Shown piece by piece: positions 50,341 to 58,599 of a DNA stretch of 64,000 nt. The first letter of the stretch is position 1. Each line of letters starts with the position of its first letter. The position numbers were made by a program, and so were the translations under genes. The DNA comes from Streptomyces europaeiscabiei. GTDB lineage: Bacteria > Actinomycetota > Actinomycetes > Streptomycetales > Streptomycetaceae. The notes below the pieces were generated by a model. The model did not search any database. It was not told where the DNA came from and saw only the letters and a list, made by a program, of their open reading frames with translations. The stretch is from assembly GCF_001550375.1 (NCBI RefSeq), contig NZ_LRTR01000162.1, positions 1-64,000 on the forward strand. The letters run 5' to 3'.

Positions 50341-52632
50341 TCACAGGCCGAGGCGTGAAGACCTCTGCAAGAATTGCGTTTTGAGCAGCTCCAGGGAGTC
50401 CTTGACGATGAATTCATTCCCCCATTGAAATTGGGCGGCACATGAAACGTTGTCCAACCTGCGCAGAGCTATGGATATCCCCCCCACAAGCCGAATGGGT
50501 GAGGATATGATGGTTCTCTCACCCAGGTCGACACTCTTCTGCGAGCCCTTCACCGTGAAGTGATCCATAATCCTACCTCGTCGAGTTATGGAGACTTCCA
50601 CCACGGCCCCTCTGCAGTTAAATACGTTGATTATGCCGCCAATCTTCGTGTATACCACTCCGTCCTCATTCGAGGAGGGAGTGAGGTCGGACTTCAGATC
50701 GGCACCTGGAGGAAGATTCCAGGTCAAATTTGGGTTATTGGGCGGACAGGCCTGCGGCTGCGGACAGAAAGAGAATGACTCAAGCTCGGCTTTTGCCCCG
50801 GCCTCGACTTTCAAGTAGTCCGAAGCGTTCGATCCATATGCAACGACGGTTATGTAGAGCAGAGTAAAAGAGAGGACCGCCGCTTGAGCGATGAACGGGG
50901 TAAGATGCAGGGCGATCTTTTTAAACCCTGCATGATTGGTCTTCCTATAGACAGACCGATTCGCCTCCCACTGGTGTCCGGACAGCTTTACATGCAATCG
51001 TTCGTGACGGAACTGATAGGCAACTCCGCTGCGACGTAACACGCCGAGATCGTGAGAATACCGAATGAATCGAGTGAACCTCAAAGGGAGCTGGCCTCGG
51101 AGTAGAAACCATAGGTGGGAGATGCGATATGAAGCCCATGCTGACCCGACCAGCGTGGCGACACCTACAATGCCGCCAGAAATGGCCGCAATGAGAGTCG
51201 CGCGTCGCCCATCAACATCGAAAGCAAGCCATAGCCATCCACCGACCAGCCCCATCATAACGAAAAAGCTGACACTTGCTGTCAGCAACGCAAGACCAAC
51301 GGACCGCACCTTGAGGGTTTCCGGACGACGGGCGAAGCCCTCCGCGACATAGATGTTCCGCAAGGGATCATGGAAAATTAGATGTGCCAATACCGAGGAA
51401 AGCGACCCCATAAATGCTCCGAAAAATATTCCGATCTGTCCGAGCATCATGTAGCCCAGCCAGCCGCAACTGACACCATAGGCTAGGCCGACGAAGATAC
51501 TGGTGACCCATGAATCAATCTGCCACCATGCAAATTCATGAGTCCTATCCGATTGCATCTGCCGCGCAATCACCTCAAGATAGCGCCGTGCCCGAGCGGA
51601 ACGATATCGACTGCGTGACTCCCTGTAAACCGTATCCAGGTAGCTCTCGAGAAGGTGGTCCTCAATGTCCTCGGACTTTCCGAACCTCGGCAGTTCGAGG
51701 AGTTCGTCCGGGTTCGTTGACCGAGATTGATAAGCGATGCGCGCCAGGTAGAGCATGAGAGGCGAAGAGAGGACCTGCGCCAAAGGCGAATACGGGTTTT
51801 CCTGCAGTGACTGGAATACGGTGTCCCATCGATTGTCAGATTCCTCAAGCGTTTGCTGAAGGAATCGTTCAGCTGACTCGGTCGATACGGGATCAAGCTC
51901 TACGACTGCCGCTCTGCTGAGGCGTTGGCCCTCACGAGCCAGAGCTTCGTACTCATCTGAACGGCACGTCATCAGGAGCCCTTTATCCGACACGATCGCG
52001 TCTTCGATCGCGTTAACTACTTGCCCCCTGACAGCTTCCGGGACTTCGTCGAGTCCGTCCAGGACGGGCATGACCTGTCCCTCGTCAAAAAGTTTCCGCT
52101 CGACGCCTTCACCGAGAATCCGGTTCTTATGCAGACTATATCTGAAGTTCTTGAGATTACGGACGACCCAATCTGACAGGCTATCGCTCGAGCGCCACGA
52201 GGAAAGTGACAGAAGAATGGGCACTGGTTCGCCCGGTTCCCATGAGTTCAGTAATTCCCAGGTAAGGAGAAGCGCGAGCGTACTTTTCCCGGCCCCTGGC
52301 CTGCCGATGACCACCACCTGCCGCCTTAGCAGACTGCGAAAGTAGTCGGGTACGTCCCGCACGTCACCGTGTTGTAGAGCACCGCCGGAGCCCAAGACCT
52401 GCGGTTTGGTGTGAACGGGACGCCCTGAGCGCGACCACCGCACCCGGATCGGCTCCGGATGGTCCAGCCGAAGCCGTCCGATCTCCCGCGCAAGGCTTGC
52501 TTTATGCGCATTTCGGAGCCTGGCTGCGGCGTCTTCTATGGGGCTGACAGGTCCGCCGTTGAGGACTTGGATCTGTAGGAGGTCACCATCTACGTGCGTC
52601 CTGGTGATATTTTGTCGGACTTTGCGCCACAT
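50341..52632 (-). CDS. Membrane-anchored NACHT NTPase (candidate bacterial NLR)
   Basis: A 763-residue STAND NTPase. Residues 6-21 carry the short motif NITRTHVDGDLLQIQ. The NACHT domain spans about 95-330: Walker A GRPGAGKST (110-118), Walker B VLDGLDEVP (190-198), sensor region LLMTCRSDEYEA (219-230). Four hydrophobic segments follow (about 378-420, 445-471, 478-500, 577-600), interrupted by a conserved AYQFRHERL box (538-546). The last 160 residues are beta-rich and probably extracytoplasmic, with Cys pairs (FCPQPQACPPNN). GC is visibly lower than in the neighbours. NACHT proteins act in anti-phage defence; divergent from a two-TM gene with the same motif. Confidence 0.88.
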   Translation of the reverse strand: MWRKVRQNITRTHVDGDLLQIQVLNGGPVSPIEDAAARLRNAHKASLAREIGRLRLDHPEPIRVRWSRSGRPVHTKPQVLGSGGALQHGDVRDVPDYFRSLLRRQVVVIGRPGAGKSTLALLLTWELLNSWEPGEPVPILLSLSSWRSSDSLSDWVVRNLKNFRYSLHKNRILGEGVERKLFDEGQVMPVLDGLDEVPEAVRGQVVNAIEDAIVSDKGLLMTCRSDEYEALAREGQRLSRAAVVELDPVSTESAERFLQQTLEESDNRWDTVFQSLQENPYSPLAQVLSSPLMLYLARIAYQSRSTNPDELLELPRFGKSEDIEDHLLESYLDTVYRESRSRYRSARARRYLEVIARQMQSDRTHEFAWWQIDSWVTSIFVGLAYGVSCGWLGYMMLGQIGIFFGAFMGSLSSVLAHLIFHDPLRNIYVAEGFARRPETLKVRSVGLALLTASVSFFVMMGLVGGWLWLAFDVDGRRATLIAAISGGIVGVATLVGSAWASYRISHLWFLLRGQLPLRFTRFIRYSHDLGVLRRSGVAYQFRHERLHVKLSGHQWEANRSVYRKTNHAGFKKIALHLTPFIAQAAVLSFTLLYITVVAYGSNASDYLKVEAGAKAELESFSFCPQPQACPPNNPNLTWNLPPGADLKSDLTPSSNEDGVVYTKIGGIINVFNCRGAVVEVSITRRGRIMDHFTVKGSQKSVDLGERTIISSPIRLVGGISIALRRLDNVSCAAQFQWGNEFIVKDSLELLKTQFLQRSSRLGL

Positions 52633-52691
52633 GGCCGGCCCCCGTAGTGCAGACTGAGTCGCAATGGTAAGTGCGCGCTGGGGGTGCGGGG

Positions 52692-53000
52692 ATGGGAATG
52701 ACAGGCAAACGTGTCCTGGCTGCCGGAGCCACGGTCGTCGTCTCGGCGGCGATCAACGTGGCCGTAGGCAAGTGGACGCAGGACTGGTCATGGGCTTGGC
52801 TGGCCAGCGTGGTCGTTCTGATCGTTCTGGGGGCTGCGTTGCAGATGTGGCTCACACAGAACGAAGAGTCGCGGCAGCGGCGTCAGGTGTTCAAAGACGT
52901 TGAAGGCCGGTCACTGAAGCAGAAGATGAAGGGTGCCGGTGACCAGACGGTAGAACGGGCCAAGATCAAGGGAGACCTCACTCAGACTCAAGATGAGTAA
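52692..53000 (+). CDS. Small two-TM protein sharing the NACHT N-terminal motif
   Basis: A 102-residue protein from ATG 52692 (a GTG at 52671 and an ATG at 52698 are alternatives). Two TM helices (about 8-26 and 34-54) precede a charged helix (NEESRQRRQVFKDVEGRSLK). The C-terminal motif QTVERAKIKGDLTQTQ lies at 85-100. Aligned with the NACHT N-terminus, the Ile/Val positions, Arg, Gly-Asp-Leu and both Gln residues coincide. This is the layout of an NLR effector: membrane domain plus C-terminal signalling motif. It is divergent from the NACHT gene with only 59 bp between starts, so they probably share control. Confidence 0.75.
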   Translation: MGMTGKRVLAAGATVVVSAAINVAVGKWTQDWSWAWLASVVVLIVLGAALQMWLTQNEESRQRRQVFKDVEGRSLKQKMKGAGDQTVERAKIKGDLTQTQDE

Positions 53001-53446
53001 GGACTTCGAGACCTCCAGGTGTCCAAGCGATCGCCCGGATCGGCATCTGCTTGGCCCGGTGCAGCCTGCGTGGCCGCCATGGACAGCCCCGCCAGTAGCC
53101 AAGCGGCGGTGAACACAGCCAGGTTGGGTGCGTACGCAATGGCCAGCACGGCCGCGACGCCGAGCACTGAGCTGGTGGTCATCACGGCGCAGGGGCCGCG
53201 TTTGTCGAGGATGCGGCCGACGGGCATGCCTGCGAGGGCGGAGATCAGCAGCGCACCAGAGAAGGCAGCGGTCGTGGCGGTCGTGGACCAGCCGGTGACG
53301 GCGGTGATCTGCGGGTTGAGGACGGGGAAGGCGTTGTAGACGATTCCCCAGCCGGTGATCTGGGTGGCGCACAGGGCGGGCAACGCGGGGCGAGGCCGTG
53401 ACCGGTCCCTCGCCCCGGTCACCTCGCTGGTGTCGAGGTCGGTCAT
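52988..53446 (-). pseudogene. Truncated MFS transporter
   Basis: From ATG 53446 about 130 residues match the N-terminal third of an MFS permease (ALCATQITGWGIVYNAFPVL, then helix 2-4 with SALAGMPVGRILDKRG). The frame then runs into an unrelated charged tail (ADADPGDRLDTWRS) and stops just inside the 3' end of the two-TM gene. About two thirds of the transporter is missing, so it is non-functional. Together with the ArsI/CadI-like fragment it looks like the debris of a metalloid-resistance operon. Confidence 0.75.
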
Positions 53447-53453
53447 CGGCGGA

Positions 53454-53600
53454 TTAGCAGCAGTTGCCCGCAGCGACCGGTTCCTTCGTGCCGGTGTCGG
53501 ACTCGGCCGTCCCTGTGCAGCAGGTGCTGCCTTGCTGCTTGGCCCAAGGAGTCGGCGTCCGCCTTGACGACGTACACCTCCAGGGGTTCCCTGGCCGCCC
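53454..53600 (-). pseudogene. ArsI/CadI-like C-terminal fragment with frameshift
   Basis: One frame reads EPLEVYVVKADADSLG. A second frame continues AKQQGSTCCTGTAESDTG and ends PVAAGNCC with a stop. Joined by a one-base shift near 53540 they match the end of ArsI/CadI-type glyoxalase-fold proteins (GExWEVYxVxADxxxFG plus a Cys-rich tail). The rest of the gene is missing. It lies 7 bp upstream of the truncated MFS gene. Confidence 0.55.
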
Positions 53601-53752
53601 GGTGGCGGGCGTGGCTGGCCGCGGAGCTGGAAAACGAACCGGCCACGCACGGCCTCCGCTGCAGGTCAGACCTAGAACAAGCCGCACCACTCTTAGCTTC
53701 CCAAGCTGAGGGCTCAGGCGTCGTGGGCACGGACCGGCCATCGTGCCTTGCA

Positions 53753-53851
53753 CTGGTCGACGGCAGTGACAGCGTGGCTGAGCCCGGTGGGGGTGCAGCA
53801 GCGTGGTCGGTTGGCGCACCCGCCGTCGTGGCTGACTGTCGTTGGCTGAGG
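53753..53851. repeat. Imperfect direct repeat flanking the NACHT module, right copy
   Basis: Partner of 49986-50097; see there for shared blocks. It ends 1 bp before the stop of the small gene at 53853. Confidence 0.6.
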
Positions 53852-53852
53852 T

Positions 53853-54194
53853 TCACACGGGGGTCCTCCGCACGCCGGCGCACGCGATCAGCCTGCTGCC
53901 GTCCTCGGTGAGGAACAGCATGAATGTCCAGGAGCCATCCGCAGCCCTGATCTGCCCCAGACGAACCGGAAGCTGATGCCGGCCGAGCAGTTCAACAGTG
54001 CGGGCCAGGTTCGTGGTCTCGATGCCCCGGCGGCGTGTATGCCGCAGCCGACGTGCATAGACATGGGCGAGCGGCTCAGCAGACGTAGGCTCGTCCCAGA
54101 CGATGTGAGAACCGCCGCCGCGGAGTGCGGCCAGAGCGACCACGGACGCCTCGTCGTCGCTAACCAGCAGCCGCTCGAGTAGTTCCCGCTCCAT
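53853..54194 (-). CDS. Small protein of unknown function
   Basis: A 113-residue protein from ATG 54194 (MERELLERLLVSDDEASVVA) preceded by GGGGGTGA. A central GIETTNLARTVELLGRHQLPV helix and a C-terminal strand region (SWTFMLFLTEDGSRLIACAG) are visible. I recognise no family. It lies between ars-like debris and the insertion sequence and has normal codon bias, so it is probably a real cargo gene. Confidence 0.5.
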   Translation of the reverse strand: MERELLERLLVSDDEASVVALAALRGGGSHIVWDEPTSAEPLAHVYARRLRHTRRRGIETTNLARTVELLGRHQLPVRLGQIRAADGSWTFMLFLTEDGSRLIACAGVRRTPV

Positions 54195-54544
54195 GCCGTC
54201 ACCCCCACCCGGATCCTGCTGTACAGCAACCGGATACAGCGCCCACAGCAACCGGCCCCACCCCGAAGCGTCTCCCTGGGGCCGACGTGCGACCTGTATG
54301 TCCGTCAGCGACCGATCTCTGTAGAGCTACGGATCAGAAGGCTTCTGACATCCACGGCCGACATCAACGACGCCGGACGGTGGCGTACACCAGCGTCTCT
54401 GTCCGGCCGTCGGACCAGTCGACGGCCACAGCTAGAGCGGAATTGGATCGAACTCCTAAAGCGGTGCTCAGCCAGCCGAGGACTATCTGAGCTCCTGGAC
54501 CGTGTCGTGGACTGCCCGCCATCTACACGTACGCGCTACAGCAT

Positions 54545-55446
54545 GAGCCTTTTCCAACCTGGCTCGGTGGGTGGGTAGGTGCGCTGGTGGGGCGGTGTCC
54601 GGACGTGAAGAAGCTCCTGGTAGACGGGTTCACGACCAAGATCGCCTGTCCAACAGGAGCTTCCGCGTGCTTGTCTACCCGTCCGGCGTCGATGTGTCCA
54701 CCTCGTCCTTGCGCTACCTGTCCGCTCGCCTGCGGGCCCGCCGTCAGGAACGTGGAACTCGCTGGCGCCGCGTGAGCGCGGGCCGCCAGGCCCTGCTCGT
54801 CCTGGCGCACCTGCGCTGCGGTCATACCTACGCCCAGCTCGCCGCCGGGTTCGGCGTCGGCACCACCACCGCCTACCGGTACATCGCCGAGGCCATCGAT
54901 GTCCTGGCCGCCCTCGCCCCGACTCTCGCCGAAGCGATCAAAACCGCCTCCGCCAAGGCATACGTCATGCTGGACGGCACGCTGCTGCCGATCGACCGGA
55001 TCGCCGCCGACCGCCCCTACTACTCCGGAAAACACAAGAAACACGGCATGAACGTGCAGGTCATCACCGATCCCGCGGGGCGGCTGCTGTGGGCCTCACC
55101 CGCGCTGCCCGGCGCGGTCCACGACATCAAGGCCGCGCGGACCCACGGCATCATCGACGCCCTGACCGAAGCCGGCGTCGCCTGCTTCGCTGACAAGGGC
55201 TACCGGGGTGCCGGCGGCACGATACGGCTGCCCTACTGGGGCCGATGGGAGACGCTGTCCGCAGGAAAGCAAACCGTCAACCGCTCGCACGCCAGGATCC
55301 GCGCACTCGTCGAGCCGGCCATGGCCACCCTCAAGACCTGGCGCCTCCTGCGCAAGCTCCGTTGCAGCACCACCCGCATCACCAAGCTCGTTCAGGCCGT
55401 CCTCACCCTGCACCTCACCTGCTCAAACTGAGGTTGGAGACAGTTC
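54545..55446 (+). mobile_element. IS5-type insertion sequence, about 0.9 kb
   Basis: Imperfect terminal inverted repeats match at 12 of 16 positions: GAGCCTTTTCCAACCT at 54545-54560 and the complement of AGGTTGGAGACAGTTC at 55431-55446. They enclose one transposase gene. No obvious target duplication was seen, so the ends may be off by a few bases. A second copy of the right end lies at 56753-56803. Confidence 0.75.
54667..55431 (+). CDS. IS5-family DDE transposase
   Basis: A 254-residue transposase read from GTG 54667 (VLVYPSGVDVSTSSLRYL). An N-terminal HTH (HTH_Tnp_4 type: RCGHTYAQLAAGFGVGTTTAYRYI) precedes the DDE_Tnp_4 core. Catalytic acids are in VMLDGTLLPID, FADKGYRGAGG and RALVEPAMATLK. 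It is uninterrupted, and the stop lies at the first base of the right terminal repeat. The element may be active. Confidence 0.88.
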   Translation: MLVYPSGVDVSTSSLRYLSARLRARRQERGTRWRRVSAGRQALLVLAHLRCGHTYAQLAAGFGVGTTTAYRYIAEAIDVLAALAPTLAEAIKTASAKAYVMLDGTLLPIDRIAADRPYYSGKHKKHGMNVQVITDPAGRLLWASPALPGAVHDIKAARTHGIIDALTEAGVACFADKGYRGAGGTIRLPYWGRWETLSAGKQTVNRSHARIRALVEPAMATLKTWRLLRKLRCSTTRITKLVQAVLTLHLTCSN

Positions 55447-55872
55447 ACTTCCTCGCCATCGCCGCAACCCTTATATGCCACCGCAGGCTCACCAACTGAA
55501 ATGACGCCCAAGTAGGAAAAACCGGTGGACTTCGTCGGGATACTTGGCAGTAGAGGCGGTCGCTGGCCGTCCTTCATCCGGACGCGGCGTTTCGGCAATC
55601 AGTTTGGATGGCTGTGCCTAAAGCGCTCCGCAGTGAACGCGCGCTTGCCGACCACTGTCCCCATCGTGGCCGATGGGGCGCTGGTGGAGTGGGGACCTGC
55701 GTCGGTGCGGCGTGCCGCGGTTTCCCACGAAATCCGGTGGAGTCTCAACGGCCGGAAGTGGTTGAGTCCTGCTCAATGCTTCGCTGACACGGCCCGGCAC
55801 AGTGCGAGGCGCAAGGTCCGAATCGCAGGCGTGGTCTAGCCCGCGTGGCGTCGAGTGATGGAGGTTATCGCG
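55447..55872. other. Intergenic region between IS and methyltransferase gene
   Basis: A frame of about 100 codons at 55525-55839 on the plus strand shows no family features and is not called. Nothing else was recognised. Confidence 0.4.
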
Positions 55873-56661
55873 GTGGCTGGTTATGGGGCGCTTTCCGACG
55901 TATACGAGTGGCTGATCGGGGACGACAGGTTGACCCCCGCCAAGGCAGCCGCGGTTTACTACAGCGATGTCGTGGGCTCTCTGCCGCCCAACGCGCGCGT
56001 CCTCGACTGCGCGTGTGGAACCGGCCAGCTCGCCGTCGGTCTCGCGAGTCTTGGCCTTGACGTGGTCGCCGCAGACGCCAGCAATGGGATGGTTCGCCGG
56101 ACCGAGAAGGCCGCCGACGAGCAGGGTGTCTCGCTTCGAGCCCTCCGCGCGAGCTGGGATGAGCTGCCCGACCACCTGGAGGACTCCACGTTCGATCTGG
56201 TGTTCTGCGTCGGCAACTCGCTCGGGCACGCCGAGGGCGCAGCCGGGCGCCTGACCGCACTGGAAGCGATGTCGCGGCTGCTGAATCCGGGCGGACGCCT
56301 TGTGCTCCACTCACGCAACTGGGAGCTCGTGCGCTCCGCCGGCTCACGGGTAGACGTCCGCGATCGACTCATCCGCCGCAACGACCGCGATGCGGTCGTC
56401 AGCTACTACTGGCAGATCGAGCAGCGCTGGGAGCAGGAACACTTCCTCGAGATCGTGGTCGCCCAGATCGAGCCGGATGGGGCAGTGCGAGCCTGCTCGG
56501 AGCGGTTGTCCATCTGGCCCTACCGGTACGAGGACCTCGTGGCGCAGTTGCGGAGCGTCGGGCTCACGGTGCAGTCCACCACCTTCGACCCCGAGAGCGA
56601 TGGATACCTGGTGGTCGCCAGCCGCGACCAGGCGCGAGGCACGTCTGAGCCGGCGCGCTGA
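55873..56661 (+). CDS. Class I SAM-dependent methyltransferase
   Basis: A 262-residue enzyme from GTG 55873, chosen because GGAGG lies 8 nt upstream (an ATG at 55858 is possible). Motif I is VLDCACGTGQLAVGLA, acidic motif II is VVAADASNGMV, motif IV is FDLVFCVGNSLGHAEG, and LLNPGGRLVLHSRNWE follows. The N-terminal YGALSDVYEWLIGDD resembles glycine-sarcosine-type methyltransferases. The substrate is unknown. It sits between an IS and a remnant IS end, so it may have been moved by transposition. Confidence 0.85.
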   Translation: MAGYGALSDVYEWLIGDDRLTPAKAAAVYYSDVVGSLPPNARVLDCACGTGQLAVGLASLGLDVVAADASNGMVRRTEKAADEQGVSLRALRASWDELPDHLEDSTFDLVFCVGNSLGHAEGAAGRLTALEAMSRLLNPGGRLVLHSRNWELVRSAGSRVDVRDRLIRRNDRDAVVSYYWQIEQRWEQEHFLEIVVAQIEPDGAVRACSERLSIWPYRYEDLVAQLRSVGLTVQSTTFDPESDGYLVVASRDQARGTSEPAR

Positions 56662-56752
56662 TCCGCCTTTCGTCGTCGTTGCCAACCTGCCAGCTCGCGA
56701 CCGCCTGCAGCGCTTCGCGAAGTGTTCAGCGCTTGAAGCGGTTGCTGCGGGT

Positions 56753-56803
56753 GCGGTCCTCACCCTGCATCTGACCTGCTCAAGCTGAGGTTGGAAACAG
56801 CTC
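56753..56803 (+). repeat. Remnant of an IS5-type right end
   Basis: GCGGTCCTCACCCTGCA through AGGTTGGAAACAGCTC matches the last codons and right terminal repeat of the IS at 54545-55446. The terminal 16 bp match the IS left repeat at 14 of 16 positions. Confidence 0.75.
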
Positions 56804-56828
56804 CATGACTGCCACCAGCCCTGAGAGG

Positions 56829-57257
56829 TCATGTCAGTTGCTCAGCGATGTCATCGCCTAGTACGGGGAGGCCGTTCTGCAGTGAACCCTTGAATTGACT
56901 GTCCAGAACGGCCGCCATGAGGGTGAGTATGCCGGCAGCCTGGTGCGGTTGATTCTTGAGCGGAGTCTCGAAGGTTGCCAGTCGGATGATCACACCGATG
57001 GCCGACTTCTTCTGATACAGCAAAATTTCGGCTGTCTCGACGGAGGGCAGTGGGCAGGCCTTCCGATCATGGCCGTCGTGGTCGCCGGGGCACAGGTACT
57101 CGATGTCTTGCGACTGCAGCCACACTTGCAGCTCGCGACATCGCGACTCACTCAGACGTTCCCACGTCGAATCGAACTCGCTCTTGATCCACTTCATGGT
57201 CACGGCCGTGATGCCGTGGTCTTTCTTGAGCTTCTCGTCGATGGCATGGCGAGGCAT
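56829..57257 (-). CDS. Cargo protein of unknown function
   Basis: A 142-residue protein from ATG 57257 (MPRHAIDEKLKKDHGITAVT) with GGAG at 5 nt. It contains WIKSEFDSTWERLSESRCRE, a CPGDHDGHDRKACPLPS segment with two Cys and several His, and a C-terminal helical part. No family is recognised. Codon use is somewhat less GC-biased than in core genes, consistent with accessory origin. Confidence 0.55.
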   Translation of the reverse strand: MPRHAIDEKLKKDHGITAVTMKWIKSEFDSTWERLSESRCRELQVWLQSQDIEYLCPGDHDGHDRKACPLPSVETAEILLYQKKSAIGVIIRLATFETPLKNQPHQAAGILTLMAAVLDSQFKGSLQNGLPVLGDDIAEQLT

Positions 57258-57502
57258 GGCGACTCCGATGTAGAAAATACGGAAAGAGACCAGCTTGCCC
57301 GAAGCTAGTCCACCATGGGGCGACAATGACGGACTCTCGTAGCTGGGGCTGGGAGCCACAGAACTTGGTGCACGGGACGTCACTAGACGAGGCAGAGCCG
57401 GGTGATGGGTGCCGCTACGCGCGCCGCCAGTCGCCACACCCGCCTGCGTGAAGGACGGCACGGCATGTAATGTGCCCTCACCTGCAGGCTTTTGGGGGGA
57501 TC

Positions 57503-58030
57503 ATGCATATTCGCACCACCGCAGCCGGACTCGCGTTCGCCGGAGTGCTGTTGGTCGGCTGTAGCTCCACCGACACCTCGTCGAGCACATCTCCGAAGAG
57601 CACGAGCTCCGTGGACCCAGCCGCGGCCGAGAAGCCAGACGCAGTGACCGCACAGCAGGCCGTGGCAGCGCTGGGGAAGTCCATCCCGGAGTTGAAGCTC
57701 GTCCAGGTCTATACCGAGGCCAACGACCCGAACCACCTGCTCGGGCGGCCGGGTGGCTACACCAGCAAGGCCGCATTCTCCGACGGCCGTGTCTCCTCTG
57801 CGGACGTCGAGGGTCTGGACAAGGACGCAATTGAGCGCGGCGGCAGCGTCGAAGTCTTCAAGAACGAGGACGAGGCGAAGGCTCGGGCGAAGTACATCGA
57901 GACGATCGCCAAGTCCATGCCTAGCGCGACCGAGTACCACTATGTCGTCGGCGGCATCCTCATCCGTGTGTCGAACCTGCTGACACCCACTCAGGCAAAG
58001 GACTATGAGGCGGGGGCCAAGAGCCTCTGA
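57503..58030 (+). CDS. Secreted lipoprotein of unknown function
   Basis: A 175-residue protein from ATG 57503 with a lipoprotein signal (MHIRTTAAGLAFAGVLLVGC; lipobox LVGC). A Ser/Thr-rich linker follows, then a folded domain of about 120 residues containing KYIETIAKSMPSATEYHYVVGG. The pattern resembles many small Streptomyces surface lipoproteins. It is the last gene before attR. It could serve in surface exclusion, but nothing in the sequence proves that. Confidence 0.75.
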   Translation: MHIRTTAAGLAFAGVLLVGCSSTDTSSSTSPKSTSSVDPAAAEKPDAVTAQQAVAALGKSIPELKLVQVYTEANDPNHLLGRPGGYTSKAAFSDGRVSSADVEGLDKDAIERGGSVEVFKNEDEAKARAKYIETIAKSMPSATEYHYVVGGILIRVSNLLTPTQAKDYEAGAKSL

Positions 58031-58338
58031 CGTGCGCGGCATGAAGCACTCACCCTTGGGGCTGTCCGACTACCCCGCGCCGATCGCAATGGGCCGCTCT
58101 CTCGCAGATGCAGTTCAGGCATGGAGTGCTCGTAGAGCCTCCCGGGCTGGGCCCGGTAACAACGAGTCGCCGCGGGCGCAACCGTCCCCGTCATCTCGGC
58201 CAGAGAAGTCGCAGCGCACGGGCAAGACGTCCCGGCCTCGCTCCTAAAGCCTCAGCCGACTGTGGCCTATCCGTGGACTCACCTTGCCCGATCTGCCACG
58301 TGCAAAGCGATGACCTGCTACGTTGCCCGGGTGTCAAG

Positions 58339-58456
58339 CGGCCTCCGGAGCCGTGTGCGCAGGTTCGAATCCTGCCGGGGGCACCTTGTATGAGGTGCCC
58401 AAAGACCCCGTCACCAGCGGAAACGCTGAGGCCGGGGTCTTCGCGTATGTGCAGCC
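58339..58456. repeat. attR: right copy of the AICE att repeat
   Basis: It matches 39123-39240 with one mismatch (C at 39173, T at 58389). It contains the tRNA-Arg 3' half and the terminator hairpin but not the tRNA 5' half. Weaker similarity continues to about 58494. Confidence 0.93.
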
Positions 58457-58599
58457 AGATGCCGCCCGAAGCGACCGTATGTCGGGGTCCGTGGACGGGA
58501 TCTTGGCACATCGCTGCAGGTCACTGTCGGATTCCAGAGACGACCTGCGAACGCGACCTTCCCGGCATCGCGCCGCGCTCGACTGCTTAGATCATCGGC

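Larger units (their letters stand above)
39123..58388. mobile_element. pSAM2-type AICE integrated in tRNA-Arg
   Basis: A 19.3-kb element bounded by direct repeats of the tRNA 3' half. Next to attL it carries int, xis and a RepSA-like initiator. Spread genes, a TraB/FtsK-type translocase, a SCO3933-family gene and a regulatory block follow; cargo fills the right half. This is the established AICE layout: site-specific integration, rolling-circle replication after excision, and transfer of double-stranded DNA by a single TraB ATPase. All core genes are intact by inspection, so it may be mobile. From memory, S. coelicolor also carries an AICE at a corresponding tRNA-Arg. Confidence 0.92.

Noticed and set aside
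52692-53000. Two-TM protein as a phage holin or toxin of a toxin-antitoxin pair
   Set aside because: No lysin or antitoxin gene is adjacent, and the shared motif with the NACHT protein explains the pairing better.
55525-55839. 104-codon frame between the IS and the methyltransferase gene
   Set aside because: No start with ribosome site, no domain, and composition like non-coding DNA in this element.
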